A DNA stretch of 64,000 nt from Bulleidia sp. zg-1006 (GTDB lineage: Bacteria; Bacillota_I; Bacilli_A; Erysipelotrichales; Erysipelotrichaceae), in contig NZ_CP069178.1 in the NCBI RefSeq assembly GCF_016812035.1, positions 1,302,001-1,366,000 on the forward strand. Direction: 5' to 3'. A program made the position numbers and the translations under genes. Positions 41,134 to 49,655 of this stretch are shown here, in pieces (position 1 is the stretch's first letter; the number at the start of each line of letters is the position of its first letter). The notes under the pieces are model-generated. The model was not told where the DNA came from, searched no databases, and saw only the letters and a program-made list of their open reading frames with translations.

Positions 41134-41964
41134 ATGATTCAAGATATTTATCCTTATGTCATGACCAATCATTACAATCCTAATCAAAAGGCAAAAAAGG
41201 GGGATAAGATTTTCTACTTTGAAAATAATCAAATCATCACAAAACCGGATGGTCGTTTCTTTCAGTATGAAGATTGTCCGAATAACGATCGTTATATCTA
41301 TTTATTCTCAATGGGAACTCACCATTTCTTTCTAAGTGATCTTCGCTCTTTAGAGCATACTTCCTTTTCAGCTCGTCAACTACGCTATTATGAACCGCAA
41401 TTTTTAGGCTTTGCGGCTTTAACCGCTCTTCATTTATTCCATTGGTATCAGGATAATCAATATTGTGGTAAGTGCGGACAGCTTTTACAGCTGGATAAAA
41501 AAGAAAGAGCTCTTCGTTGTCCACATTGTCAACATGTTCTATATCCAAAAATTTCTCCAGCTATAATCGTTGCCATTATCAATTCAAAAAATCAATTATT
41601 GGTTACCAAGTACGCCCAAGGCGATTATCAAAAGTATGCTTTAGTAGCTGGTTATTCAGAAATTGGAGAAACCATTGAACAAACCGTTATTCGTGAGGTA
41701 CAAGAAGAAACTGGTTTAAAAGTTAAAAACATCCGTTATTATAAATCTCAGCCATGGGGCTTTTCTTCTTCTCTTTTATTTGGTTTCTTTGCGCAAGTGG
41801 ATGGAGATGAAAGCATTCACATGGATACAGAAGAACTTCGTTTAGCTCGATGGGCGGATCCAAGTGAAGATTTGGATACCAATGGTGTCGCTTCTTTAAC
41901 GGGGGAAATGGTTGAATTGTTCCTAACTGGTCGCTATAAGGATTTCTATACTTTGGAAAAATAA
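41134..41964 (+). CDS. nudC: NAD+ diphosphatase NudC
   Basis: The 276-residue protein has the NudC layout: an N-terminal domain, a zinc ribbon (CGKCGQ...RCPHCQHVLYP, about 110-135), and the Nudix domain with GYSEIGETIEQTVIREVQEETGL (Nudix box; E and EE ligands) followed by the NudC-specific SQPWGFSSSLLFGFF. It splits NAD(H) into NMN and AMP and can decap NAD-capped RNA. ATG 41134 follows AAAGAGGCAACT. The first ~100 residues are shorter and more diverged than in E. coli. Confidence 0.93.
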   Translation: MIQDIYPYVMTNHYNPNQKAKKGDKIFYFENNQIITKPDGRFFQYEDCPNNDRYIYLFSMGTHHFFLSDLRSLEHTSFSARQLRYYEPQFLGFAALTALHLFHWYQDNQYCGKCGQLLQLDKKERALRCPHCQHVLYPKISPAIIVAIINSKNQLLVTKYAQGDYQKYALVAGYSEIGETIEQTVIREVQEETGLKVKNIRYYKSQPWGFSSSLLFGFFAQVDGDESIHMDTEELRLARWADPSEDLDTNGVASLTGEMVELFLTGRYKDFYTLEK

Positions 41965-42008
41965 ATGTTTAGGGGTAATCCTAGTTTTTATGTGTTTTCA
42001 TTAGAAAA

Positions 42009-42028
42009 GGTAGGATGACAATCCTACC
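42009..42028 (-). terminator. Terminator of secA-prfB
   Basis: Minus strand GGTAGGAT-TGTC-ATCCTACC followed by TTTTC, 53 bases after the prfB stop codon. Confidence 0.75.
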
Positions 42029-42080
42029 AGTCATAAAATACCATCAAGAAACAGCGATAATCGCAATTATCAACTATCCT

Positions 42081-43179
42081 CTATAATTGACTACGCAAAT
42101 AAGAATCAATGAAGCCTTCAATATCTCCATCCATAACCGATTGAACATTACCCACTTCATAACCTGTTCTTAAATCCTTCACCATGGTGTATGGCGCAAA
42201 GACATAAGAACGAATTTGAGAGCCCCATTCGTTCGCTTTTACTTCTCCTTTGATTTCAGAAGCTCTTTGTTCCTGTTCTCGAATTTTAAGCTGTAATAGC
42301 TTTGATTTCAACATATTCAAACATGTTTCTCGGTTTTGAAGCTGGGAACGTTGTGATTGAGAAAAAACAGTAATACCACTTGGTTTATGAGTCATACGAA
42401 CCGCCGAGTCGGTTTTATTGATGTGCTGCCCACCCGCCCCTGAAGAACGCATGGTAATCACTTCTAAATCCTTTTCATCAAGTTCAATTTCTAAATCATC
42501 TTCAAATTCAGGCATGATCTCAACCGAAGCGAAGGAAGTATGTCTTCTTGCATTGGAATCAAATGGTGAAATACGCACCAAACGATGCACTCCATTTTCT
42601 GCTTTTAAATAACCATAAGCCATATTCCCGGAAATACGCATCGAAACGGATTTTACACCCGCTTCTTCCCCCGGTTGATAATCCATAACTTCTAACTGAT
42701 AACCCCGTCTTTCCGCAAAGCGTGTGTACATCCGATACAACATCCCTGCCCAATCCATCGCTTCTGTCCCACCAGCGCCTGGATGAATTTCTAAAATAGC
42801 GTTATGGTCATCATAAGGACCCGATAAAAGAACACGAACCTCAAAATTGGCGTAATCCATATTGTATTTCAAAAATTCCTCTTCCACCAATTCCTTCATA
42901 TCTTCATCCAAGGAAGCTTGTAAATCAGTCACGGAAGCTAATAAATCTAAGGTGGTTTCCGTAAGTTTTTCATGTTGACTTACCAAGTCTTTTAAACCGT
43001 TGTTTTCTTTGATAATTCGTTGCGCTTTCTTTTGATCATTCCAAAAGTCTTCTTGCGCCATTAAGTCATTATTTTTTTGGATTTCTTCTTTCTTTGCAGT
43101 TAAGTCAAAGTGAGGAGCCAAGCGACTCCAATTTGGCTTGGCGTTGACTTAAAATCTGTTTTAATTCATAAAGTTCCAT
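42081..43179 (-). CDS. prfB: Peptide chain release factor 2, with programmed +1 frameshift
   Basis: Translation starts at ATG 43179 (MELYELKQILSQRQAKLESL) and meets an in-frame TGA at 43,107-43,105 in the context CTTTGAC. A +1 shift at CTT continues as DLTAKKEEIQ to the stop at 42,081. This is the conserved autoregulation of RF2: low RF2 favours the shift. The protein has the SPF anticodon-like tripeptide (RISPFDSN) and the GGQ motif (GAGGQHINKTDSAVR) and so recognises UGA/UAA. The usual SD-like booster three bases before CTT is not seen; GGAG lies 13 bases upstream and could pair with CTCC. The start overlaps the secA stop (TAATG). Confidence 0.96.
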
Positions 43180-45527
43180 TAAGCCACCTCTTCTTGTTTC
43201 ACCACTTGTACATTCATGCAGTAATTCACAACATCTTTGGAAATCGTTCTTTGCATATCTTCAAACATCTGGAAACCTTCTGACACATAGGCTTGTAAAG
43301 GGTTACCTTGGGCATAAGAGCGTAAACCAATACCATCTCTTAGCTTAGACATATTATCAATATGATCCGACCAAGCACGATCAATGACACTTAAAGTCAT
43401 ATTGCGTTCAAAGTCTTGAATTTGCTCACGCACCGGATCAATCTTTTCATCGTAATCTTGCCAAGCTTTTTCGGTACTGAAGTCAATGGCTTGTTCATCA
43501 TTCATATTTTGAATATCTTCCGCTTGCACAATACCTTCAAATCCCAAACTATCTAATGCCTTTACATAATCGTTTACATGCAACTGACGACTTTCCGGGT
43601 TGACATGTGAAGCCACTAAATCCGAAATAACACGCTTGAACATATTCTCAATAAAGCTATGAATATCTTCATGTTCCAAAATATAGTCGCGTTGTTCATA
43701 CATGGTTTCACGCTGTTGGCGCATAACATCATCGTATTGCAATAATTGTTTACGAGCATCGTAGTTTACTCCTTCCACACGCTTTTGAGCAGAAGAAATA
43801 GAACGGGTAACGGTCTTGGATTCAATCGCTGTATCTCCTAAAGACGCAAATAAGGATTCAAAACGTTCCGGTGCAAAACGAACCATCAAATCATCTTGAA
43901 CCGAAATATAGAAACGAGACATACCAGGATCCCCTTGACGACCAGAACGACCCCGTAACTGGTTGTCAATACGACGAGATTCGTGTCTTTCTGAACCTAA
44001 AACACATAAACCGCCTAGTTCACGCACACCTTCACCCAACTTAATATCAGTACCACGACCAGCCATATTCGTTGCAATAGTAACCGAACCAATTTGACCG
44101 GCTTTCGCAATAATCTCCGCTTCCCGTTGGTGATTCTTCGCATTGAGAACTTCATGGTGAATATGACGTTCTTGTAGATATTTAGAAATCAATTCCGAAG
44201 TTTCAACGGCAATGGTACCGACCAATACGGGTTGTCCGCTTTCATGGCGTTTAACCACTTCATCAACCAAAGCCGAGAATTTCGCCTTCTTACTCCCAAA
44301 GACCGCATCGGGATAATCCAAACGGATGATGGGACGATTGGTAGGTACTTCAACAACATACATATTGTAAATATCTAAGAATTCTTCTTCTTCCGTTTTA
44401 GCAGTACCTGTCATACCCGCTAACTTATTGTATAAGCGGAAAAAATTCTGATAAGTAATAGTCGCTAGCGTAGTGGTTTCTTGCTTGATAGAAATCCCTT
44501 CTTTTGCCTCAACAGCTTGGTGTAAACCATCTGACCATTGACGCCCTTGCATCAAACGTCCTGTATTTGGATCAACAATCACAATTTCATCATTTTCGGT
44601 ATCCACCAAATAATCAATATCACACAACATAATGTAATTTGCTTTTAAAGCTTGGTTAATGTGGTGTAATAATTGGGTATAGGCTAGGTTATAAAGATTA
44701 TCAATCTTAAAGGTTTTTTCAGCCTTATGCACACCTGATTCTGTTAATTGAACTGTCTTAGATTTGACATCTAATTCGTAATCTTCATCCTTACGCAATG
44801 CCTTCACAAAGCGGTCAGCTTGTAGATATAAGTTAGCGGTTTGTTTCTTACCACCGGAGATAATCAATGGGGTTCTCGATTCATCGATTAAAATGGAGTC
44901 CACCTCATCGACAATCGCAAAGTTCAAGCCCCTTAATACACGATCTTTTAGATCCGTAACCATATTGTCTCTTAGGTAATCAAAACCCAATTCAGAGTTG
45001 GTTGTATAAGTGATATCGCAAGCATAAGCAGCTCTTTTTTCGCTAGGGGCTAATTGGTGGAGGTTTAAACCAACCGTTAAACCTAAGAAACGATGAATTT
45101 GTCCCATCCACTCGGAGTCACGCTTACTTAAGTATTCATTGACCGTTACCACATGAACCCCTTTTCCTGTTAGTGCATTTAAGTAAACCGCCATAACCGA
45201 GGTCAAGGTCTTACCTTCCCCCGTCTTCATTTCAGCAATATCGCCACCTTGCATGACGGTCGCTCCAATTAACTGAACCGGGTAGGGAAATTCACCAATC
45301 ACTCGCTTACAAGCTTCTCTTGCGGTCGCAAAAGCTTCAACATAAATGTCTTCTAAGCTTTCACCCTTTTGCAAGCGTTCTTTAAATTCTATTGTTTTAT
45401 TTTGCAATTGCTCATCACTTAAATTCGCATATTCTTCTTCTAAAGCCAGAATTGGCTGAATTTGTTTCTCAAGTTTAGCCAATTTTCTTGCGTCTTCATT
45501 AAAAAGTCTTGTTAAAAAGTTCGCCAT
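43179..45527 (-). CDS. secA: Preprotein translocase ATPase SecA
   Basis: The 782-residue motor has MKTGEGKTLTSVMAVYLNAL (Walker A), VDEVDSILIDESRTPLI (Walker B), the GTIAVETSE and ATNMAGRGTDIKL helicase motifs, QLRGRSGRQGDPG (motif VI), and C-terminal scaffold and wing regions. It drives proteins through SecYEG. The C-terminal zinc-binding SecB-docking tail is absent, as in many Firmicutes. ATG 45527 follows GCGAGGACAAAATTATT. prfB follows with a one-base overlap, the usual secA-prfB order. Confidence 0.98.
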   Translation of the reverse strand: MANFLTRLFNEDARKLAKLEKQIQPILALEEEYANLSDEQLQNKTIEFKERLQKGESLEDIYVEAFATAREACKRVIGEFPYPVQLIGATVMQGGDIAEMKTGEGKTLTSVMAVYLNALTGKGVHVVTVNEYLSKRDSEWMGQIHRFLGLTVGLNLHQLAPSEKRAAYACDITYTTNSELGFDYLRDNMVTDLKDRVLRGLNFAIVDEVDSILIDESRTPLIISGGKKQTANLYLQADRFVKALRKDEDYELDVKSKTVQLTESGVHKAEKTFKIDNLYNLAYTQLLHHINQALKANYIMLCDIDYLVDTENDEIVIVDPNTGRLMQGRQWSDGLHQAVEAKEGISIKQETTTLATITYQNFFRLYNKLAGMTGTAKTEEEEFLDIYNMYVVEVPTNRPIIRLDYPDAVFGSKKAKFSALVDEVVKRHESGQPVLVGTIAVETSELISKYLQERHIHHEVLNAKNHQREAEIIAKAGQIGSVTIATNMAGRGTDIKLGEGVRELGGLCVLGSERHESRRIDNQLRGRSGRQGDPGMSRFYISVQDDLMVRFAPERFESLFASLGDTAIESKTVTRSISSAQKRVEGVNYDARKQLLQYDDVMRQQRETMYEQRDYILEHEDIHSFIENMFKRVISDLVASHVNPESRQLHVNDYVKALDSLGFEGIVQAEDIQNMNDEQAIDFSTEKAWQDYDEKIDPVREQIQDFERNMTLSVIDRAWSDHIDNMSKLRDGIGLRSYAQGNPLQAYVSEGFQMFEDMQRTISKDVVNYCMNVQVVKQEEVA

Positions 45528-45613
45528 AATAATTTTGTCCTCGCATAGTAAATCAGGTTAATTATAAGGAAATACACACTAAAAGGCAATCGCATAAAAA
45601 GCAATCGTTTTTA

Positions 45614-46225
45614 TCATAACAAGTTAGATAACCACTTTTGATTAACCGAAAGGCAATAAATCTGAATCTCAACCTCTTTTTCTTTTAATAAATCCAAAGC
45701 GGCTTTTAATGTTGCACCGGTTGTAATGGTATCATCCACTAATAGAATACGTTTTGGTATATCCCCATCTGAAATCAAAGAAATAGACTTTCCTACCTCA
45801 AGTCTTTGCTCAAGCGATGCATCTTTTTGGTCCATAGCGCCTTCTTTTTTAAAAAGAGTTTTTTGTTGTAAAGGGATGTTCGCAAAGATTTCTTGCAAAG
45901 GAAAAAAGCCTCTTTCTTGTAGCTTATCTTTTCTCGATGGCATAAAAACCACCGTATAACCTCGATATCGCCACCAAATCTTTTTCTCTAATCCATAAAG
46001 AAACACTGACTTTAACGCTTCATCCTTTTGTTCCTTAAATTGCCTCAATAAGCGAGAAAATGCCACATCATATACATAATCCGCCCGCAAATAAACACCA
46101 TGAAACTCAAAGCAGATGGATTTTCTTAGCAAACTGCTTCGACATTCAAAACACAAAGGATCCTTTGAAAAAAACAATTCCCATAAAGACCCATTCTTCC
46201 TTTCATCACAAAGAAGACAACGCAT
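45614..46225 (-). CDS. comFC: ComF family phosphoribosyltransferase-fold competence protein
   Basis: The 203-residue protein begins with a zinc finger (CLLCDE...LCFECRSSL) and ends with the PRT-fold signature ILLVDDTITTGATLKAAL. ComFC binds ComFA and single-stranded DNA and aids DNA uptake in transformation. The start overlaps the end of comFA by 20 bases, so it is translated from the same message. Related GntX/ComF proteins exist outside competence, but the pairing with ComFA supports the competence role. Confidence 0.92.
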   Translation of the reverse strand: MRCLLCDERKNGSLWELFFSKDPLCFECRSSLLRKSICFEFHGVYLRADYVYDVAFSRLLRQFKEQKDEALKSVFLYGLEKKIWWRYRGYTVVFMPSRKDKLQERGFFPLQEIFANIPLQQKTLFKKEGAMDQKDASLEQRLEVGKSISLISDGDIPKRILLVDDTITTGATLKAALDLLKEKEVEIQIYCLSVNQKWLSNLL

Positions 46226-47327
46226 TGGATACCTTTATGGATTGGATAGCTTTTTCAACCACCTTCGATCTTTCTTGACATAGAAATAAAACATCCCCAC
46301 TTGGATGTGCAAACTTTCTACCCACTCGACCGGCAATTTGAATTAAGCTCGCTTGATCAAAAACAGCATGTTCTGCCTTCCACACACAAACATCAACGCC
46401 CTCAATCGTAATACCTCTTTCCATAACCGTTGTACAAAACAAAAGATGAAATTTCCCCTTACGAAAAGAAGTTACTATTTCTTCTTTATTCTGACTTTCA
46501 CTCGTTATCCTTTCACATGGATAAAAACAATGGAAAATGCGATAAAACCCATTTGTTAAAGATATGGTTGGTAAAAAGACCATGCAGGGAATGGTTTTTC
46601 TGTTCCTTAACCAACGGCATAAACGAATCAATTGTGTAACAAATAGACCATATTTAAGCCGAGGGACTACCAATGGCTTACCATGTGGTCTTTGATCAAG
46701 ACGAAGAATTTTTAAATTCTCTCTTTTTAAAATAATCTCATTCGGAGTAGCACTTAAAAAAACTGTATGCCCTAAACAAGCCCTTTGTGCAAATCCCCAT
46801 AAAACAGGGTTGTTTTTAAAAGGAAACGCATCCGGTTCATCGAGAATTAAGACATCAAAGGCATATCCATATCGATATAGTTGATGCGTCGTACAGACCA
46901 CAATATCGCCTTGTGTTTCTTTCGTATGACCGGCACAAACCGCAATTACTTTAGCTTGTCGAAATATCTCTGCCAAGCGTTGTTTCAATTCCAATACGAC
47001 TTCCCTTCTTGGTACCGCAAAGCCAACTACTTTCCCTTTCTTAAGCTGTTTTGATATGGTTTCTAAAACCATCTCTGTTTTACCGGATCCACAAACGCAA
47101 CGCAATAAAACATCTTGGTATTCAATGGCCAAAGCACATTGATAAGATATTTCTTTCTGCTTTGAAGATAAGGAATAGCTCAAATAATATTCATCGCAAT
47201 CTTCTTTGGTTAGCGACCAATCCAACTTATTTTCTTCTAAGAAGGAAACACATTTTCGACAATACCGGCCTCTTTTTCCATGATAAAAATAATTTGGATC
47301 TTCATTTCCACATCTTTCGCACTTCAT
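46206..47327 (-). CDS. comFA: ComFA DNA-uptake helicase
   Basis: The 373-residue protein has the N-terminal four-Cys zinc finger (CERCGNEDPNYF...CRKC), Walker A LLRCVCGSGKTEMVLE, Walker B LILDEPDAFPF (DEPD instead of DEAD/H), and motif VI IQIAGRVGRKFAHPSG. It is the ATP-driven motor that pulls single-stranded DNA through ComEC. It is a little shorter than B. subtilis ComFA (about 460). The ATG at 47327 has AAAGGGG only one base before it; the M is nonetheless supported by the zinc finger starting at residue 3. Confidence 0.93.
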   Translation of the reverse strand: MKCERCGNEDPNYFYHGKRGRYCRKCVSFLEENKLDWSLTKEDCDEYYLSYSLSSKQKEISYQCALAIEYQDVLLRCVCGSGKTEMVLETISKQLKKGKVVGFAVPRREVVLELKQRLAEIFRQAKVIAVCAGHTKETQGDIVVCTTHQLYRYGYAFDVLILDEPDAFPFKNNPVLWGFAQRACLGHTVFLSATPNEIILKRENLKILRLDQRPHGKPLVVPRLKYGLFVTQLIRLCRWLRNRKTIPCMVFLPTISLTNGFYRIFHCFYPCERITSESQNKEEIVTSFRKGKFHLLFCTTVMERGITIEGVDVCVWKAEHAVFDQASLIQIAGRVGRKFAHPSGDVLFLCQERSKVVEKAIQSIKVSNALSSL

Positions 47328-47376
47328 ACCCCTTTATTCCCTAGGAAATCCTCTTTCCATCAAAAAGACATTTATT

Positions 47377-47625
47377 TTATTTGTAGATGTCTTGAAACAA
47401 TGAATCCTGCCTATTATTAGGAGTTAGTTTCCTTTTTTCAATAGTTAAGTCTACCAAAAATGTCTTAGCACTCTTTTTTTGATTATCTAAAATACCGGCA
47501 ATTAACCTTAATTTATAAATTGTATCCGGGTTTAATTATATGAACAGGATAGAAGATAAGTTGAATTTTTTCGTTTTATTGGATTAAACCAAGCTACCGG
47601 AATATAGACCGTTATTCTTCTGCCT
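47377..47625 (-). pseudogene. Decayed small gene between ispD and comFA
   Basis: Minus-strand reading from about 47,625 gives RITVYIPVAWFNPIKRKNS and then a TAA; the next frame continues NPDTIYKLRLIAGILDNQK, FLVDLTIEKRKLTPNNRQD and ends at TAA 47,377. The composition is protein-like across the shift, so one frameshift has probably killed a gene of about 80 residues or a C-terminal fragment. The family is not recognised. There is no start codon with a ribosome-binding site. Confidence 0.4.
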
Positions 47626-47626
47626 A

Positions 47627-47655
47627 TAAAAAAGGATGACTATCGTAAGTCATCC
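47627..47655 (-). terminator. Terminator overlapping the ispD stop codon
   Basis: Minus strand GGATGACT-TACGAT-AGTCATCC followed by six Ts. The last ispD codons (Asp-Asp-Leu-Arg-stop) are inside the stem. Confidence 0.85.
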
Positions 47656-48287
47656 GGTGTTGTTATCTTAAAGTTGCTTGGGCTACCTTCAACAATTTTA
47701 ACAGGTACATCACTATAATGTTCCACCAAAGACACATCATCCGTTGCTAAATAACCCTCTTTCATTGCTTTTTTATAGCAATCAATAATTAAATCTGTTT
47801 CAAAACCTTGAGGTGTTTGTGCTAACATCAATTCACTACGAGGATAGGTTTCTACAACATAACCATCCTTCACCCGTTTAACCGTATCTCTTGAAGGAAT
47901 GGCGAGTAACGCCGCTTTTTCTATTTCTAAAGCTTTCTTAACCCGATCAATCAATTCTAAACGAACATATGGTCTAGCCCCATCATGAATTAAAACGTAA
48001 TCACATAGCACTGCTCGCAATCCCGAACAAACACTTTCTTGTCTTGTAGCACCACCCCTTGCGACAACTAATCGACCATATTGAGCCGCTAATTGTTTTG
48101 TATAAGGATCTTCCATATCCGTCACCAAGACAATTTGTTTGCAATCAGGATCTTGTAGAAAGACAGCAACCGTTGTTTCTACAATCGTTTTACCAGTGGA
48201 TAATTTCGCATAGGCTTTATTAAAGCCTAACTTCATTCGTTGCCCCACCCCGGCAGCGACAATGACCACACTATAATGCATACTCAC
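47640..48287 (-). CDS. ispD: 2-C-methyl-D-erythritol 4-phosphate cytidylyltransferase
   Basis: The 215-residue protein has the IspD signatures: VIVAAGVGQRMKLGFNKAYAKL (CTP-binding loop with Arg/Lys), VLIHDGARPYV (metal Asp), AIPSRDTVKRV, and TDDVSLVEHYSDVPVKIVEG near the C-terminus. It makes CDP-methylerythritol in the MEP isoprenoid pathway, which supplies the undecaprenyl carrier recycled by UppP. ATG 48287 follows AATGAGGTGAGT. IspF is not adjacent. Confidence 0.95.
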   Translation of the reverse strand: MSMHYSVVIVAAGVGQRMKLGFNKAYAKLSTGKTIVETTVAVFLQDPDCKQIVLVTDMEDPYTKQLAAQYGRLVVARGGATRQESVCSGLRAVLCDYVLIHDGARPYVRLELIDRVKKALEIEKAALLAIPSRDTVKRVKDGYVVETYPRSELMLAQTPQGFETDLIIDCYKKAMKEGYLATDDVSLVEHYSDVPVKIVEGSPSNFKITTPDDLR

Positions 48288-48320
48288 CTCATTTTTCCCT
48301 ATTAAAGCACAAAATTCCTT

Positions 48321-48818
48321 TTAATGCACAATATTTCCTAAAAAACCATAGGATAAGATAGTCATTATACAGGCCGCTAAGCCGACACCAAGTGCAATTG
48401 CTAGACTAGCTTTCTTGCGATCCATATCTAAAACCGCCGCCAACAAAGAACCTGTCCACGCTCCTGTTCCGGGTAAAGGAATGCCCACAAAAAGTACCAA
48501 ACCCCATAGACCAACCGTTTCTATCTTCTCTTTGTTTTTTTCAACTTTCCGTTCTATCCATGTTGCCAATCGACTCATCCGGTGTTCCACTAGCCAATGC
48601 AAGAAGCTTTCAATTCCCCATAAAATAAATGGTACTGGGAGAATGTTGCCAATAACTGCCACGAAAACAGCTTGCCATAGTGGAACCTTTAATAAAGACG
48701 CAAGGATTAAACCGCCTCTTAATTCAATAATTGGTAATAAACTAACTAAAAATGTTGATACCAATGGTGACAATAATTTTCCTATATGTTCTGCCCACCA
48801 TGTCACAAAAGCTTCCAT
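48321..48818 (-). CDS. Small multidrug export protein (COG2426 family)
   Basis: About 165 residues with four to five membrane segments. IELRGGLILASLLKVPLWQ and GIPLPGTGAWTGSLLAA are the duplicated helical-hairpin motifs of this family (PF06695). The name is historical and transport activity is little tested. ATG 48818 was chosen because GACACGGAGGTAACA precedes it; a longer frame to 48893 has no site and overlaps the tRNA promoter. It reads divergently from the tRNA pair. Confidence 0.85.
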   Translation of the reverse strand: MEAFVTWWAEHIGKLLSPLVSTFLVSLLPIIELRGGLILASLLKVPLWQAVFVAVIGNILPVPFILWGIESFLHWLVEHRMSRLATWIERKVEKNKEKIETVGLWGLVLFVGIPLPGTGAWTGSLLAAVLDMDRKKASLAIALGVGLAACIMTILSYGFLGNIVH

Positions 48819-48873
48819 TGTTACCTCCGTGTCAAAAGAATACCAAGGCTTTGAAAAAAATTCAAGAAAGCTG

Positions 48874-48902
48874 TTGACATTAAAAAAGGGCATTGGTATT
48901 AT
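48874..48902 (+). promoter_or_regulatory. Consensus promoter of the tRNA pair
   Basis: TTGACA (48,874-48,879), exact 17-base spacer, TATTAT (48,897-48,902), 20 bases before tRNA-Ile. Confidence 0.88.
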
Positions 48903-48921
48903 AGATAGGCATTCAATGAAT

Positions 48922-48995
<74 letters not shown>

Positions 48996-49021
48996 CTACT
49001 TTATTCATTGATATTAATCTT

Positions 49022-49094
49022 GGGGTTTTAGCTCAGCTGGGAGAGCACCTGCTTTGCAAGCAGGGGGTCAGGAGTTCGATCCTCCTAAGCTCCA
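49022..49094 (+). tRNA. tRNA-Ala (TGC)
   Basis: A 73-base cloverleaf with acceptor GGGGTTT/AAGCTCC (one G-U pair), anticodon loop TTTGCAA carrying TGC, and T-loop GAGTTCGATCC. CCA is not encoded. It shares the promoter of tRNA-Ile; the Ile-Ala order is that of rRNA spacers, but no rRNA is present. Confidence 0.97.
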
Positions 49095-49105
49095 CTAATT
49101 TACTG

Positions 49106-49131
49106 AATACCGTTATTAGACGGTATTTTTT
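49106..49131 (+). terminator. Terminator of the tRNA operon
   Basis: AATACCG-TTATTAGA-CGGTATT followed by TTTT, 12 bases after tRNA-Ala. Confidence 0.88.
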
Positions 49132-49150
49132 ATATCTGGAGAAGAATTAT

Positions 49151-49600
49151 TCATGGATTCTTCTCCAATTCCAATAAAGTCCGCTTCATTTCTTCACCAT
49201 ACAAATAACCACCCAAAGAGCCATCCTTTAAAATCACTCGATGGCAAGGCACCACAATCACAAATGGATTTCTATGAATTGCCTGTCCAACTGCTCGACA
49301 GGCTTTTCCTTTGCCTATTTTCCTAGCTATCTCTTGGTAAGTTCTTGTTTCACCATAAGGAATTTTTAATAAAGCTTTCCAGCAAGATTTTTGAAAAGAA
49401 GTTCCTTCAAAATGAAGCTTTAAATCAAAACTTTTTCTCTTACCGGCAAAATATTCCTCTAATTGATAGATTAGATGATTAGCTAACTTTGAACCAGCTT
49501 TTTTCCCTTCTTTTTGACTTAACAAAATACTATAAATCTCCTCATCTTTATGACGAACACAAAAACGATAAGCATTCACTGAAATAATTTCTTCTACCAT
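49151..49600 (-). CDS. ogt: Methylated-DNA--protein-cysteine methyltransferase
   Basis: The 149-residue protein ends in the DNA-binding and alkyl-acceptor domain: ALLKIPYGETRTYQEIARKIG (recognition helix) and VIVVPCHRVIL, with the acceptor Cys in PCHR. It removes O6-alkyl groups from guanine by suicide transfer. The start ATG 49600 has AGGATAGGATT in front, which reads either as a weak ribosome-binding site or as a TAGGAT box six bases upstream. It reads towards the tRNA terminator. Confidence 0.94.
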   Translation of the reverse strand: MVEEIISVNAYRFCVRHKDEEIYSILLSQKEGKKAGSKLANHLIYQLEEYFAGKRKSFDLKLHFEGTSFQKSCWKALLKIPYGETRTYQEIARKIGKGKACRAVGQAIHRNPFVIVVPCHRVILKDGSLGGYLYGEEMKRTLLELEKNP

Positions 49601-49655
49601 AATCCTATCCTAATACTCAAAAACGTAGCAGTTATAAAAACTGTTACGTTCTAAA

